A DNA stretch of 64,000 nt from Pseudoselenomonas ruminantium (GCA_015058575.1 SVBZ01000016.1:62001-126000); one strand, 5' to 3'; positions 8,401-15,872 are shown, counted from the stretch's first letter. Notes: a model not told the origin generated them from the letters alone. Numbers and translations are program-made.

Positions 8401-8885
8401 TTACGCCGGAGCAAACTTCGGAAAGCTACAAGAAGAAGGTCGAACGCTATCTGAAAGAACATCAGGATAATATTGCCGTGCATAAGCTGCGTACGAACAA
8501 ACGGTTGACGGCTACAGATCTGCGGGAACTGGAACGCGTTTTGTGGGAAGAGCTGGGAACGCATGAGGATTATCGCAATCTCTATGGGGAATGTCCGGTA
8601 GGGCTGATGGTGCGGAAGACTGTGGGGATGGATCGGGTGGCACTCGAAGAAGCCTTTGCGGAATTCTTGCAGGCGAATCGTCTGAATCTCCGTCAGATTG
8701 ACTTTGTGAAGCGCATCATTGACTATCTGGCCAAGAATGGTGAGATGATTCCCAAGGATGTTATGAAACCAGCTTTTGCGGGGATGAACAACGTTGCGAA
8801 ATTGTTTGAACGAAATAAGGATGAGGTTCGTAATATCTTTGATAAAGTAAAAGAAGTAACCAGCAACGGCAGTGAAATTGCATGA
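5472..8885 (+). CDS. hsdR: Type I restriction-modification system, restriction/translocase subunit HsdR
   Basis: Motor and nuclease subunit. The N-terminus (about residues 1-140) looks like a DUF4145 domain, followed by a coiled coil (about 158-212). The PD-(D/E)xK nuclease is visible as FSDYVLYG then VEAKRTS (about 262-282). The SF2 helicase has Walker A TGTGKT at about 392-398 and DESH at about 492, and an EcoEI-type C-terminal domain closes the protein. Length 1137 residues, normal for the DUF4145-bearing subgroup. I chose ATG 5472, 9 bases after AAGGGG; an ATG at 5463 touches that site. hsdR has its own promoter and palindrome, so cutting can be controlled separately from methylation. Confidence 0.95.
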   Translation: MASNFDFLTGQSDWSNIAERAHKAEQGLAIAPEFAAIFARSAMELGIKWVYHAEGMDTSDPYKYGKDRDLFALLKDRSFCEVVGDNKLLHMLDQLRLFGNRAAHGGRPLTHEDGVLALRILFEFLSWMAYCYTAIQGEMVFDESLLPSPDDKATVSQQEIQKQAESIAKKDAALAQKQHELEEKNQELDDIRAKNEQLQQELIRLRKERQAQGEFHVNPITEAETRRRYIDYDLEAAGWIIGDNCRIEEEVSGMPNASNTGFSDYVLYGRDQKPLAIVEAKRTSYDPEKGAKQAELYANSYEEKYGRRPFIFMTNGLRTVFLDEQGGYPRRDVSGFFTQDDLQMRMDRRGMQQTLAEVEPNHDIAGRPYQIEAVKAVEEAFDHKRRKALIVQATGTGKTRVAISLSDVLFRGGWVKRILFLADRTALVRQAKRSFLDFFSNEIPMASLMDSRDDAATAQIIFSTYPTMMNAIDTAKNSEGRRLFSPAAFDLIIIDESHRSIYQRYQAIFQYFDAMLLGLTATPKNEVDKNTYRQFELEAGNPTFAYPYDEAVAQGYLVPYEQFERTTDLMKNGLHYKDLSEEDKAHYEDVFGVAGDNAPDILSSDFNKYVFNRQTVQMVLKDLLDMGQYIAGGDKLGKTIIFAKNRKHAKFIVDIFHEMYPEFGDAFIQQVDGSIDYHEQIIDDFCTPDKMPQIAVSVDMLDTGIDVPEVLNLVFFKMVRSYSKFWQMIGRGTRLCPNLFGPGQDKKNFYIFDYGGNFEYFSLQGNKLKESKNQPSLVERIYNLQANLYLLLHKDKDAERQAFAQELFEELHGKVMALDDDSFRVIQNRQQVEKYRDRRSWASLTADDVAEIGKYIAPIIPAQDEDVMARFFDQKLYGIMYDYLLAKDITVKAQQVEETADKLSSPNLQTIPQIKAKQPFIQQVRYPEFWEDVTVDKLETVRTQLRDLLKFLEPGSRGIYYTDFADTLITVREPHAVTPEQTSESYKKKVERYLKEHQDNIAVHKLRTNKRLTATDLRELERVLWEELGTHEDYRNLYGECPVGLMVRKTVGMDRVALEEAFAEFLQANRLNLRQIDFVKRIIDYLAKNGEMIPKDVMKPAFAGMNNVAKLFERNKDEVRNIFDKVKEVTSNGSEIA
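5493..5517. repeat. Two TTGACNNGTCAA-type palindromes in the hsdR 5' end
   Basis: TTGACCGGTCAA at 5493-5504 and CTGACTGGTCAA at 5506-5517, in the coding sequence for FLTGQSDWSN. They belong to the family described in the findings. Confidence 0.6.
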
Positions 8886-8901
8886 TGGTGACGAAACATA
8901 G

Positions 8902-8955
8902 AAAAAGCCGGAAGGCTTGACTTGTCAGATTGACATGTCAGCCTTCCGGCTTTTT
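8902..8955 (+). terminator. Terminator of hsdR carrying two TGACNNGTCA palindromes in its loop
   Basis: A 16-bp perfect stem (8902-8917 with 8940-8955) ending in TTTTT. The loop holds TGACTTGTCA and TGACATGTCA, which can form an inner hairpin. The symmetric A/T flanks make it work in both directions and end the convergent phosphatase gene too. Confidence 0.85.
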
Positions 8956-8990
8956 GTTGTTTGCTTGTTTTGGTCTTAGAAAGTCTGTGC

Positions 8991-10073
8991 TTATTTGGCG
9001 ACTTTTACATTGTAGCCATAGATGGTCTTCCAGTCATCGCGCATGGATACCGGAATCCAGCCATTTTTCTGGCAGTCAGCTTTCATCTTGTCAGCTTTCT
9101 TCGTGTTGCCGAGATCGTTTTCGAGGTCGTCGCAGCAGAGGGAGAAGGCCAGCGATTTATATTTGTTCTTGCTGATGGTGTAGTTGAACATCGAAGCATC
9201 GCCGGAGCTGTTGCCGAAAGCAAGAACCGGCTGACGGCCGATTTCGCGGGCGATGTTGGAGACCTTGTTCATCTTGACGTCTTTGAGGACGAACTGGCCG
9301 CGGACGAGTACGTCTTTGTCTTTGTCGTAGACATACTCAAGGCCATCGGTTTTACCCTGGCCCGAAGCGAGCGTCATGATGTCCGTGCCGATGAAGTGAT
9401 CGCGTTTGATGGGCAGAACGCCGTTCATCAGTACGCGCTGGGCATCGCGGTCGGAACCCGAGACGATCCAGATGTCGAAGTCGTTGTTCTTGAGGTAGGA
9501 GACAACCTCAGCCATCGGCAGGTAGAATTCCTCACCGCGTTTGAGGTTCGTCAGGCCCTCAGCTGGCGTTTCCATGAACTTCTTGACAAAGGCTTCATAC
9601 TCGGGCTGCGTCATGCCGGCAAAGACAGAGGCCTGCGATTTTGCTTCTTTGCCTTCCATGTCTTCCGGAATGGCGTGCTTGTCGATGGCAGCCTTGACGA
9701 CCTTAGCATACTCACGGTCTTCTTTTGACGGCGTGTAGGTCGGGTCGTTGAGCGCACGCTCAAGATACATCATCCATTCGAAGTAGGACGGTGTTCTTTC
9801 GCCGAGCAGCGTGCCATCCATGTCGAAGACAGCGATGCGATCCTCGACCGGGATGTAGTTCGGGCTCTTCTTGTTCGTCACGTCCTTGACGTAGTTGATC
9901 AGAGCTTTGAAGGAAGCAGAATCCTGGTTCCAATACTTGAAGTCACTGCCGTTCTTCTTGACGCTGATCTGAGCGATCTCAGCGCGCGTAGCGGCTTCGA
10001 CATTCATGCTGGCGCCAGTCCCGAAGACAAAGCTCATCGCCAGAAGTGCGGCACAGAGTTTCTTTTTGTTCAT
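8991..10073 (-). CDS. Secreted HAD-superfamily phosphatase
   Basis: The N-terminus (lysines, hydrophobic run, cut near MNVEA-A) is a Sec signal, so the enzyme acts in the periplasm. The HAD nucleophile motif is VFDMDGTLLGE at about residues 83-93, and motif II is IVSGSDRDA. Motif III and the last acid are in the LAFGNSSGDASMF stretch. Length 360 residues. The ATG follows AAGGATG. Substrate unknown; related proteins are called haloacid-dehalogenase-like or phosphoserine-phosphatase-like. It is transcribed in the same direction as the asparaginase gene but separated from it by that gene's terminator. Confidence 0.8.
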   Translation of the reverse strand: MNKKKLCAALLAMSFVFGTGASMNVEAATRAEIAQISVKKNGSDFKYWNQDSASFKALINYVKDVTNKKSPNYIPVEDRIAVFDMDGTLLGERTPSYFEWMMYLERALNDPTYTPSKEDREYAKVVKAAIDKHAIPEDMEGKEAKSQASVFAGMTQPEYEAFVKKFMETPAEGLTNLKRGEEFYLPMAEVVSYLKNNDFDIWIVSGSDRDAQRVLMNGVLPIKRDHFIGTDIMTLASGQGKTDGLEYVYDKDKDVLVRGQFVLKDVKMNKVSNIAREIGRQPVLAFGNSSGDASMFNYTISKNKYKSLAFSLCCDDLENDLGNTKKADKMKADCQKNGWIPVSMRDDWKTIYGYNVKVAK

Positions 10074-10097
10074 AAAATCATCCTTTCTTCATACCCT

Positions 10098-10125
10098 GTC
10101 CTCAGGCTAGCATTTTTCTGAGGAC
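10098..10125 (-). promoter_or_regulatory. Hairpin in the leader of the HAD phosphatase gene
   Basis: GTCCTCAG (10098-10105) and CTGAGGAC (10118-10125) pair perfectly just upstream of the ribosome site on the minus strand. No poly-T follows. Role unknown. Confidence 0.4.
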
Positions 10126-10189
10126 AATAACCTTACGTATCCCATCGTAATATATTCGGCAAAGTGTCAGTATCTCCTCTTTAGCCCCA

Positions 10190-10235
10190 AAAAAAATTGA
10201 GCAAGCATGAAGCCTGGATGGCTTATGCTTGCTCG
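10190..10235 (-). terminator. Terminator of the asparaginase gene
   Basis: GAGCAAGCAT (10199-10208) pairs with ATGCTTGCTC (10225-10234), with an inner stem AGCC/GGCT. On the minus strand eight T follow. Confidence 0.85.
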
Positions 10236-10250
10236 AGGGGAAAATGCAGC

Positions 10251-11324
10251 TTAATATTTGTGGAACATATCCTGGATTGCCTTGAGGTCGTGCGTCTTGG
10301 TCAATGCGAGCTGCAAGAGGATGCGGCATTTCTGCGGATTCAGGGAATCACCATCGATGAAATGCGCATCGATATAAGACTGCTCGGCAGGGATGACCGA
10401 GCCGGATACCAGCCGCGTGCTGCGGACCACAACGATGCCGGCAGCCGAGGCTTTGGCCAGTGCTTTTTCAGCATCCTTATGGATGGAGCCGTTACCCGTA
10501 CCGGCATAGACGATGCCTTTGACACCGGCTTTGATAGCAGCATCGACGAACAGTGCGTCATCGTTGGCAGTGCCATAGATGACTTTGACATACGGCAGCT
10601 TGTCGAGGTTCGTGACATCGAATTCAGAGGCCGTCGTGTTAAGGCGCGTGGTCTGTCCATAGAACTCAGGCACGCCGTCGTTGACAACGCCAATCGAGCC
10701 GGCCAGCGGGGACTGGAACGTATTGACAGAAGTCGTGTTGGTCTTCGTGACGTTGCGGGCGGCATCAATCTGGTCATTCAGAGCGACCATGACGCCACGG
10801 CCAGCAGATTTCTTATCCGCGGCAATGCGGACGGCATTGAGCAGGTTCATCGGGCCGTCGGCGCTGATGGCCGTAGCGGGACGCATGGCGCCGGTGATGA
10901 CAACAGGCTTCTGGCTCTTGACTGTGAGATTCAGGAAGTAAGCAGTCTCTTCGAGCGTATCGGTGCCGTGCGTGATGACGATGCCATCGACGTTTTTATC
11001 CTTGAGCAGCGTGTTGCAGCGCTTGGCCAGCTTGAGCCAGATATCATCGGTCATGTCCTTGCTGTCGATGCTGCAGATCTGCTCGCCGGAAAGAACCGCA
11101 TAGTTTTTCGTCTCGGGAACAGCGTTGAGCAGCGTGTCGATGCCAAGCGCACCCGCTTTGTAGCCAGTGGTCTTGGTGTCGGAGGCAGCGCTGCCGGCGA
11201 TGGTACCACCGGTAGCCAGCACTTTGATGTCAGGCTTGTCTCCCGTGGCAGCACTGGCAAAGCATTGGCCGCCAGCCATCATCGCAGCCAGCATCATGGC
11301 AACAAGTGGACGTTTCATTTTCAT
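10251..11324 (-). CDS. ansB: Periplasmic type II L-asparaginase
   Basis: Hydrolyses asparagine to aspartate and ammonia. Signal peptide at residues 1-26 (cleavage near CFASA-AT) places it in the periplasm. The two catalytic signatures are present: ATGGTIAG at about 37-44 and HGTDTLEETAYFL at about 119-131. Length 357 residues is normal. Its own terminator follows. An in-frame ATG two codons later (MKRPL) is an alternative start. Released aspartate would feed fumarate and succinate in this kind of fermenter; that link is inference. Confidence 0.93.
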   Translation of the reverse strand: MKMKRPLVAMMLAAMMAGGQCFASAATGDKPDIKVLATGGTIAGSAASDTKTTGYKAGALGIDTLLNAVPETKNYAVLSGEQICSIDSKDMTDDIWLKLAKRCNTLLKDKNVDGIVITHGTDTLEETAYFLNLTVKSQKPVVITGAMRPATAISADGPMNLLNAVRIAADKKSAGRGVMVALNDQIDAARNVTKTNTTSVNTFQSPLAGSIGVVNDGVPEFYGQTTRLNTTASEFDVTNLDKLPYVKVIYGTANDDALFVDAAIKAGVKGIVYAGTGNGSIHKDAEKALAKASAAGIVVVRSTRLVSGSVIPAEQSYIDAHFIDGDSLNPQKCRILLQLALTKTHDLKAIQDMFHKY

Positions 11325-11517
11325 AGAAATAACACCCTTTCCATAAATAAATAGTTTTTATCAACCCATAAGATATTCTAACCATTCACTAGGCAAAACT
11401 ACGGAAAACTATAAAAAAACTACAAAAATCTCGGCAAGAAATTCATTTTTTAACTAATTTTCATGAATATAGCAGGAACGTCTAAGAAAAGGTGGTTATC
11501 CTAGAAAAGGATTTTAT

Positions 11518-11560
11518 ATGGCGGCTGGCTTTGCAGCTGGCCGCAAAGTGCCCGCAGGGC
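11518..11560 (+). promoter_or_regulatory. GC-rich hairpins in the leader of the membrane protein gene at 11577
   Basis: GCGGCTGG-type arms with CAGCTGGCCGC and a smaller GCCCGCAGGGC stem lie between 11518 and 11560, just before AGAGGG. The rest of 11325-11517 is A/T-rich with no clear gene. Confidence 0.3.
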
Positions 11561-11576
11561 GGAAAGAGGGATGAAA

Positions 11577-12152
11577 ATGGATGATAAGAATGAACAGCTG
11601 CAGCAAGAGGCTGCGCGGCTGACCGAGAAGGTAAAAGGTGATACAGTTGAACCAGGAGCGGTAGAAAAGCCAGGACTGGCGTCGCGGATGCTGCGTGGTT
11701 TTGGTAAATGGGTACTGTATGCAGTCGCGGCCTTGCTGGTTATCTATGTGATCAAGCCGGCCATTTACGAGCATATGGATGCCTCGGCGGCAGCAGAGAT
11801 GACGGAGGCTGAGAAGCAGGAGTCCATGGGGCTGCCGCTTAAGATTTCCAAACCGCCGCAGGGCAAGAGCACGACCTTGAATCGTGAGGAACTTCGCTGG
11901 ATGGCTATGATGGATATCAAGCTGGAGGCTATGCGCCCACATATCAACCAGTATAACAACAAAGCGATTGATGAATTCAATGCGATGATCAACGAATACA
12001 ATGCCCGTTGCGGCGAATTCCGTTATAGGCGTTCTGATTTGCAGACCGTGCGCAATGAAATGGAAAAGTACCAGGAGCAGATCAAGCAGAAAGCGCGCGA
12101 AGAAGTCCAGGCCAAGGGCTGGGATAAGGCTCCTGAAAAATCTAAAAAATAA
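11577..12152 (+). CDS. Unknown single-pass membrane protein
   Basis: I do not recognise the family. A charged N-terminal stretch of about 45 residues is followed by one membrane segment (WVLYAVAALLVIYVI, about 46-60). A soluble domain follows, rich in Met, Asn and Glu, with likely helical coiled-coil character to the lysine-rich end. Length 191 residues. ATG 11577 is chosen because AGAGGG is 6 bases upstream; an ATG at 11571 touches it. The gene stands alone between the asparaginase and tRNA-Leu. The layout resembles the unknown protein at 15873, but I see no shared motif. Confidence 0.6.
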   Translation: MDDKNEQLQQEAARLTEKVKGDTVEPGAVEKPGLASRMLRGFGKWVLYAVAALLVIYVIKPAIYEHMDASAAAEMTEAEKQESMGLPLKISKPPQGKSTTLNREELRWMAMMDIKLEAMRPHINQYNNKAIDEFNAMINEYNARCGEFRYRRSDLQTVRNEMEKYQEQIKQKAREEVQAKGWDKAPEKSKK

Positions 12153-12155
12153 TGT

Positions 12156-12184
12156 TTGACAAACAAAGTATACGATGCTATACT
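12156..12184 (+). promoter_or_regulatory. Promoter of tRNA-Leu
   Basis: TTGACA, 17 bases, TATACT (12179-12184). The predicted start near 12191 is 28 bases before the mature tRNA. Confidence 0.85.
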
Positions 12185-12218
12185 ATTAACCGTTGATGAC
12201 GCACGTAAGTGTCATTTT

Positions 12219-12305
12219 GCCGGAATGGCGGAATTGGCAGACGCAGCAGACTCAAAATCTGCCGTTGGCAACAACGTGCCGGTTCAAGTCCGGCTTCCGG
12301 CACCA
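12219..12305 (+). tRNA. tRNA-Leu, anticodon CAA
   Basis: 87 bases with encoded CCA. The acceptor stem GCCGGAA pairs with TTCCGGC, the anticodon stem GCAGA/TCTGC carries loop CTCAAAA (anticodon CAA, reads TTG), and there is a long class II variable arm as expected for leucine. A promoter precedes and a terminator follows. Confidence 0.95.
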
Positions 12306-12320
12306 TTTGTGCTATCAAGG

Positions 12321-12349
12321 CCTCGCGATGTTTTCGCGGGGTCTTTTTT
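12321..12349 (+). terminator. Terminator of tRNA-Leu
   Basis: Stem CCTCGCGA/TCGCGGGG (one G-T pair) followed by TCTTTTTT. Confidence 0.8.
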
Positions 12350-12369
12350 CGTGCGTTTTTTTGGTGTTT

Positions 12370-12389
12370 GTAGAGCCAAAGTAGAGCCA
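12370..12389. repeat. Tandem direct repeat of GTAGAGCCA next to tRNA-Leu
   Basis: GTAGAGCCA at 12370-12378 and 12381-12389, two bases apart. Its position just after a tRNA gene would suit recombinase arm sites left by an integrated element. No integrase gene is nearby, so this is only a possibility. Confidence 0.35.
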
Positions 12390-12410
12390 CGAGATTTTTT
12401 GATGAAAAAT

Positions 12411-12445
12411 GAGGCTATTGCATGCTGCTTACATGTAATAGCCTC
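12411..12445 (-). terminator. Terminator of the gene at 12481-12843
   Basis: GAGGCTATT (12411-12419) pairs with AATAGCCTC (12437-12445), with the stem extending inward through one wobble pair. Five T follow on the minus strand. Confidence 0.65.
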
Positions 12446-12480
12446 TTTCGACTTAGCAGGTGATTGCTTTTTGTGCTGGC

Positions 12481-12843
12481 TTAACCGGCCGAACCAACGC
12501 CGGTAATGCGAGTCATCGGCGGCGTGGCAACCGCATTCTTTTTCATTCCACGTGATCTGGCTTCATCCTGCACACTGGCCGTAAGGTCGCCGACTCTTTG
12601 GTTGTAATAGCGTATTTGCGTCTGCCCGCAATCAAGGTTCCACTGAATCATTTGTCTGGTCACATCGCCTTTGGCGTAGTCATAAAACTCGTTCTGATTG
12701 AGGGTGCGATTATATACGACGTAGTACTTTTTGCCATCTACCCAGATATCCTTGCCGCGCCCGTAGCCGTAATCGAAGCTGCCAGATACCAGGGAAAGTT
12801 CCTTGTCCGTCATGCGGTTGTTGTTTATGAGATTCTTAGCCAT
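12481..12843 (-). CDS. Unknown 120-residue protein with a double-glycine-like leader
   Basis: The N-terminus MAKNLINNNRMTDKELSLVS continues with GS. This resembles double-glycine leaders of bacteriocin or peptide precursors (pattern xTxxELxxVSGG, with GS as an accepted variant). The remainder (about 99 residues) is polar, rich in Tyr, Gly, Asn and Gln, and has one Cys. No peptidase-transporter gene is adjacent, which weakens the idea. The ATG follows AGGAGG on the minus strand, and a terminator lies downstream. Its place beside tRNA-Leu and a short repeat allows acquisition by integration, but nothing proves it. Confidence 0.55.
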   Translation of the reverse strand: MAKNLINNNRMTDKELSLVSGSFDYGYGRGKDIWVDGKKYYVVYNRTLNQNEFYDYAKGDVTRQMIQWNLDCGQTQIRYYNQRVGDLTASVQDEARSRGMKKNAVATPPMTRITGVGSAG

Positions 12844-12945
12844 TTCAAATTCCTCCTCACATCTTTTGTGGTTGTTGTCTTGTTTTCTGTTCTTTATATC
12901 CTCGGATGCGAAAAGTGTTTAGGAGCGTTAGAAAAAAAGGCAAAC

Positions 12946-13866
12946 TTATCGTACGGGCTGAGTCAGGGCCGTATACCAGTCCTGCATGACGGCAAGCGCT
13001 TCGGCATGTTCTTCGTGCGGGATAGCCTGGTAGAGCGTCTTTTCGCCATTCGGGCGGCTTTCAAGGACATAGGTGCTGCCGTCGCGTTGAAAGAAAGCCA
13101 GGGAGACTTTTTCGCCGGGCAGGGTAAGGGTTATCCGCTCGCCTTGCGGTGCTTTTTTGTCGGGAATGGTTTCAAAGGTATTGCCGTAGAGCAGCATGTT
13201 GACAAAGGAGGCAGCCTGGAGACGATTGCCGGTGCGCGGGGGCTTGTCATTTTTTGCTAAGGTATATTTTGTTGCGGGTTTGTAGCTGATACGGGCAAGA
13301 TGAATGCCAATCGGACTGTTGTCGGCGTTTATGGCAATCAGGCCGTTATCGGTGATGAAATGCTGGCGGACCTCGTTGTTGGCCCAGGTGCAGAGCTCGC
13401 TCCATGTTGCCTGGTCCTGCCGCATAGCAGCTGTCGTTTCCCGCATATAGCGTACATCTGTAGGATGATAGAAGATAAAATAGTTGCCGGCCCGGTCCTG
13501 GGCAAATAATTCCCTGCCGGACATATCGGCGCAAAGCATTTCATGCAGTTCGCTTTCCGTGACTTTGCCGATGGCAAAAAGCCAGCCCGCACCATCGTAT
13601 GCGGGCATTTCTTTTTTGGCGGCTTCGATGGATGCCCGCTCCGCAACAGAAAAGAGATACTGGCCGGTACCTTTTTGGGTCAGCAGCAGGTGGTCGAAAG
13701 CCTGCGGGATTTGCAGGCAAAGCCCAGCCTGCCGGTAGACACAGGATCCGCAGCTGGCGGTGCAGCCAGGGGGATCTGGAGCTTTTTCCATGGCTGTACC
13801 ATTGCTCCAGGGAATGAATAAGGAAAATGCGGTGAGAGCTGTTGCCGTCAAGTTCTTGTAACGCAT
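12946..13866 (-). CDS. Unknown secreted protein with a cysteine cluster
   Basis: ATG 13866 follows AAGGAG by 7 bases and opens a clear Sec signal (hydrophobic run to about residue 21, cleavage near SNGTA); a longer frame upstream lacks a ribosome site. Directly after the signal there are four closely spaced cysteines in PPGCTASCGSCVYRQAGLC, which may bind metal or form disulfides. The remaining 250 residues contain no motif I know. Total 306 residues. Probably periplasmic. It stands alone; the divergent space to the diguanylate cyclase gene holds only the latter's terminator. Confidence 0.6.
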   Translation of the reverse strand: MRYKNLTATALTAFSLFIPWSNGTAMEKAPDPPGCTASCGSCVYRQAGLCLQIPQAFDHLLLTQKGTGQYLFSVAERASIEAAKKEMPAYDGAGWLFAIGKVTESELHEMLCADMSGRELFAQDRAGNYFIFYHPTDVRYMRETTAAMRQDQATWSELCTWANNEVRQHFITDNGLIAINADNSPIGIHLARISYKPATKYTLAKNDKPPRTGNRLQAASFVNMLLYGNTFETIPDKKAPQGERITLTLPGEKVSLAFFQRDGSTYVLESRPNGEKTLYQAIPHEEHAEALAVMQDWYTALTQPVR

Positions 13867-13957
13867 AAGGATTCTCCTTCCGTTTTTATTGGTGCTAGGA
13901 TCATATTCTTTACTTCTTGACGTTTTTCCAAATTCCTCTATGGCTGAACCCGGCTGG

Positions 13958-14012
13958 CAAAAAAGAGCCATCGATAAGCCAGATGCTTGGATCTGTGCCT
14001 GTCGATGGCTCT
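13958..14012 (-). terminator. Terminator of the diguanylate cyclase gene
   Basis: GAGCCATCGA (13965-13974) pairs with TCGATGGCTC (14002-14011) around a 27-base loop. Six T follow on the minus strand. Confidence 0.75.
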
Positions 14013-14018
14013 CTTTGT

Positions 14019-14975
14019 TTATAGATTGTCAATCGTGACTTTGTTGCGTCCTTGGCGTTTGGATTGGTAAAGCGCGTTGTCGGCGCGGGAGTAGAGGCTG
14101 GTGAAGTTATCGGTTGGCCGGGAGAGCGTGCAGCCGATGCTCGTGGTGACCGGGTGCTGCTGGTTCCCGTAGGTGATCTCGCTCGGGATCGTGGAGCGGA
14201 TGCGCTCGCAGAGCTGCTGCGCGTACTCCCGTGAGGGAACGTTGGGAAGGTAGATGCAGAATTCATCGCCGCCCATGCGGCCGACGATATCGGTATGGCG
14301 GATGTGCTCGCGAATCACGCGGACGATGCTGCGTAAGACCTCGTCGCCAGCCTGGTGGCCAGCGGTGTCGTTGATGGACTTGAAATAATCGATGTCGAGC
14401 ATGATGAAAGCACTCGGCGTTTTGTCTTTGAGCGCCAGCCGGATGAGTTCGTGGACGGCGCCGCGGTTGTAGACTCCCGTCAGATGATCGATGGCGGCCT
14501 TGCGTTCGAGATGTTTCTCGCGCAGCATCTCAGCGGTGACGTCGTAGAAGAAGCCGATGGTATGGTGTACAGCTTGTTTTCTGCCGGCGAAGTTATGTGC
14601 GGTTACGCGATAGAAGCAGGTGTGGGCGTTGTCGTAAGTAAGGCAGAGATTTGCCGTTTTATCCGGGTTTTGCATGGCTTGCTTGAGGAAGCGGATGCCG
14701 ACCTGGGCAAATGGCGTGCTGACCTGGCTGGCTGCACGCGAAAAGGGATGAATCTTTTCGGGCAGCTGCAGAGCAGTGGCGCAGGTGGCTGACAGGCGCA
14801 TGGTATCATGGACGGGATCGTAATCGAATACATAGAGACCTGCGGTCTCGCATAGCCAGTGGAAATAATCATGCTGTTCGGTGCGCCGCTGGTGTTCCCG
14901 GTAAAGCAGGAACGTCAGGACGAGTATGATAAGTACCAGGGAAAGGGCAATTTCCGTGGATAGTTTCATAGTCAT
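14019..14975 (-). CDS. Membrane-bound diguanylate cyclase (GGDEF)
   Basis: Makes the second messenger c-di-GMP. One membrane segment (residues about 8-28, ALSLVLIILVLTFLLY) is followed by a PAS-like sensor region and a GGDEF domain. The signature GGDEF is intact at about 235-239 and is preceded by RHTD, a product-inhibition I-site at the usual five-residue distance, so the enzyme should be active and feedback-controlled. The start at 14975 (or 14969) follows AAAGGA; a longer upstream frame crosses the promoter and is not used. The gene is alone and divergent from the small gene at 15199. Confidence 0.88.
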   Translation of the reverse strand: MTMKLSTEIALSLVLIILVLTFLLYREHQRRTEQHDYFHWLCETAGLYVFDYDPVHDTMRLSATCATALQLPEKIHPFSRAASQVSTPFAQVGIRFLKQAMQNPDKTANLCLTYDNAHTCFYRVTAHNFAGRKQAVHHTIGFFYDVTAEMLREKHLERKAAIDHLTGVYNRGAVHELIRLALKDKTPSAFIMLDIDYFKSINDTAGHQAGDEVLRSIVRVIREHIRHTDIVGRMGGDEFCIYLPNVPSREYAQQLCERIRSTIPSEITYGNQQHPVTTSIGCTLSRPTDNFTSLYSRADNALYQSKRQGRNKVTIDNL

Positions 14976-15030
14976 CGTTCCTTTGCTGTGTGGATTTGTC
15001 GTTGTATCGACACACTTAATCCTTGTAGTC

Positions 15031-15059
15031 ATCATATCATAGTTGCAAGGGATAGTAAA
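15031..15059 (-). promoter_or_regulatory. Promoter of the diguanylate cyclase gene
   Basis: On the minus strand TTTACT (15054-15059), 17 bases, TATGAT (15031-15036). Confidence 0.55.
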
Positions 15060-15120
15060 CTTTTGGGAGCCTGCGGGAAAAAGAAACAAAATGTCAAGAC
15101 TGTTTATAAAGAAATTCCCG

Positions 15121-15129
15121 TGGTATACT
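15121..15129 (+). promoter_or_regulatory. Extended -10 promoter of the small gene at 15199
   Basis: TGG then TATACT (15124-15129) forms an extended -10; the -35 is weak. Confidence 0.5.
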
Positions 15130-15198
15130 GTCATAGGTACCAGACAAAATAGGACATATGTCCGCTTTGATGCAAATTGCGTGTGAAGGAGAATCGTG

Positions 15199-15411
15199 AT
15201 GACTGTAGATACACAGGGAAAAGAACTGGCTTGCATTGATAAACTGGGAACGATGTGCGCGATGAGCGCGTGGACGGATGACCAGCTGCAGGATGTTTTG
15301 GATCTCTTGCGTGATTATGGTGCGAGCCGTGAGCAGGATGGCTATGCCGCCGGTTATGAGGCTGCGCTCAATGACGCTGTGGCTGCGGCGGAGCGCACTA
15401 CAGTTGGCTGA
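15199..15411 (+). CDS. Unknown small acidic protein
   Basis: 70 residues, starting MTVDTQGKELACIDKLGT and rich in Ala and Asp, probably two helices. AAGGAG stands 7 bases before the ATG and a promoter lies upstream, so it is very likely expressed. No family recognised. Two cysteines (residues 12 and 20). It is monocistronic, between a c-di-GMP enzyme and HU. Confidence 0.6.
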   Translation: MTVDTQGKELACIDKLGTMCAMSAWTDDQLQDVLDLLRDYGASREQDGYAAGYEAALNDAVAAAERTTVG

Positions 15412-15446
15412 TTTTTGATAAATTTACGTCTGACGGGCAAAAATGA

Positions 15447-15475
15447 TTGACGAATGCAAGATAATTCGTTATAAT
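15447..15475 (+). promoter_or_regulatory. Promoter of the HU gene
   Basis: TTGACG, 17 bases, TATAAT (15470-15475), a near-consensus promoter fitting an abundant protein. Confidence 0.85.
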
Positions 15476-15511
15476 ACGTCGTGTTATCAAAGTGAAAGGG
15501 GATTACTCACT

Positions 15512-15784
15512 ATGGCAAAAGAAGTACTTAGCAAATCCGCACTGGTAGATAAAGTTGCAGAGGCTGCTGGCGTATCCAAGAAAGATACGAAAGCTGTTGT
15601 CGATGCACTGCTCGAAACGGTAAAGGAGAGCGTAAAGGCTGACGCTGAGATCCGTCTCATCGGCTTCGGTACGTTCAAGAAAGCTCATCGCAATGCACGT
15701 CAGGGCCGCAACCCGCAGACGGGCGCTACGATTGAGATTGCTGCTAGCGATAGCCTGGCATTCAAATCCAGCGTTAAATACTAA
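15512..15784 (+). CDS. hup: DNA-binding protein HU
   Basis: Histone-like dimeric protein that bends and compacts DNA. 90 residues, the usual size. The helical base (KSALVDKVAEAAGVSKKDTKAVVDALL) is followed by GFGTFKKAHRNARQGRNPQTG, the typical HU hinge and beta-arm signature. AAGGGG precedes the start, and strong promoter and terminator signals surround the gene. Confidence 0.96.
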   Translation: MAKEVLSKSALVDKVAEAAGVSKKDTKAVVDALLETVKESVKADAEIRLIGFGTFKKAHRNARQGRNPQTGATIEIAASDSLAFKSSVKY

Positions 15785-15820
15785 TCCTTGCGATTAGCGA
15801 TACGCGGTTGAGTATCCAGA

Positions 15821-15857
15821 AAGAGCCTGACAGGGTTAGCCTGCCGGGCTCTTTTTC
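15821..15857 (+). terminator. Terminator of the HU gene
   Basis: AGAGCC/GGCTCT with an inner CAGG/CCTG stem, then TTTTTC. Confidence 0.75.
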
Positions 15858-15872
15858 GTAGGAGGGGCGACG

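Noticed and set aside
10197..11354. Long plus-strand open frame opposite the asparaginase gene
   Set aside because: It mirrors the codon structure of ansB, which has a signal peptide, catalytic motifs and its own terminator; the plus frame has no motif or ribosome site.
12156..12506. Open frame over tRNA-Leu
   Set aside because: It reads through the tRNA and its terminator; no ribosome site.
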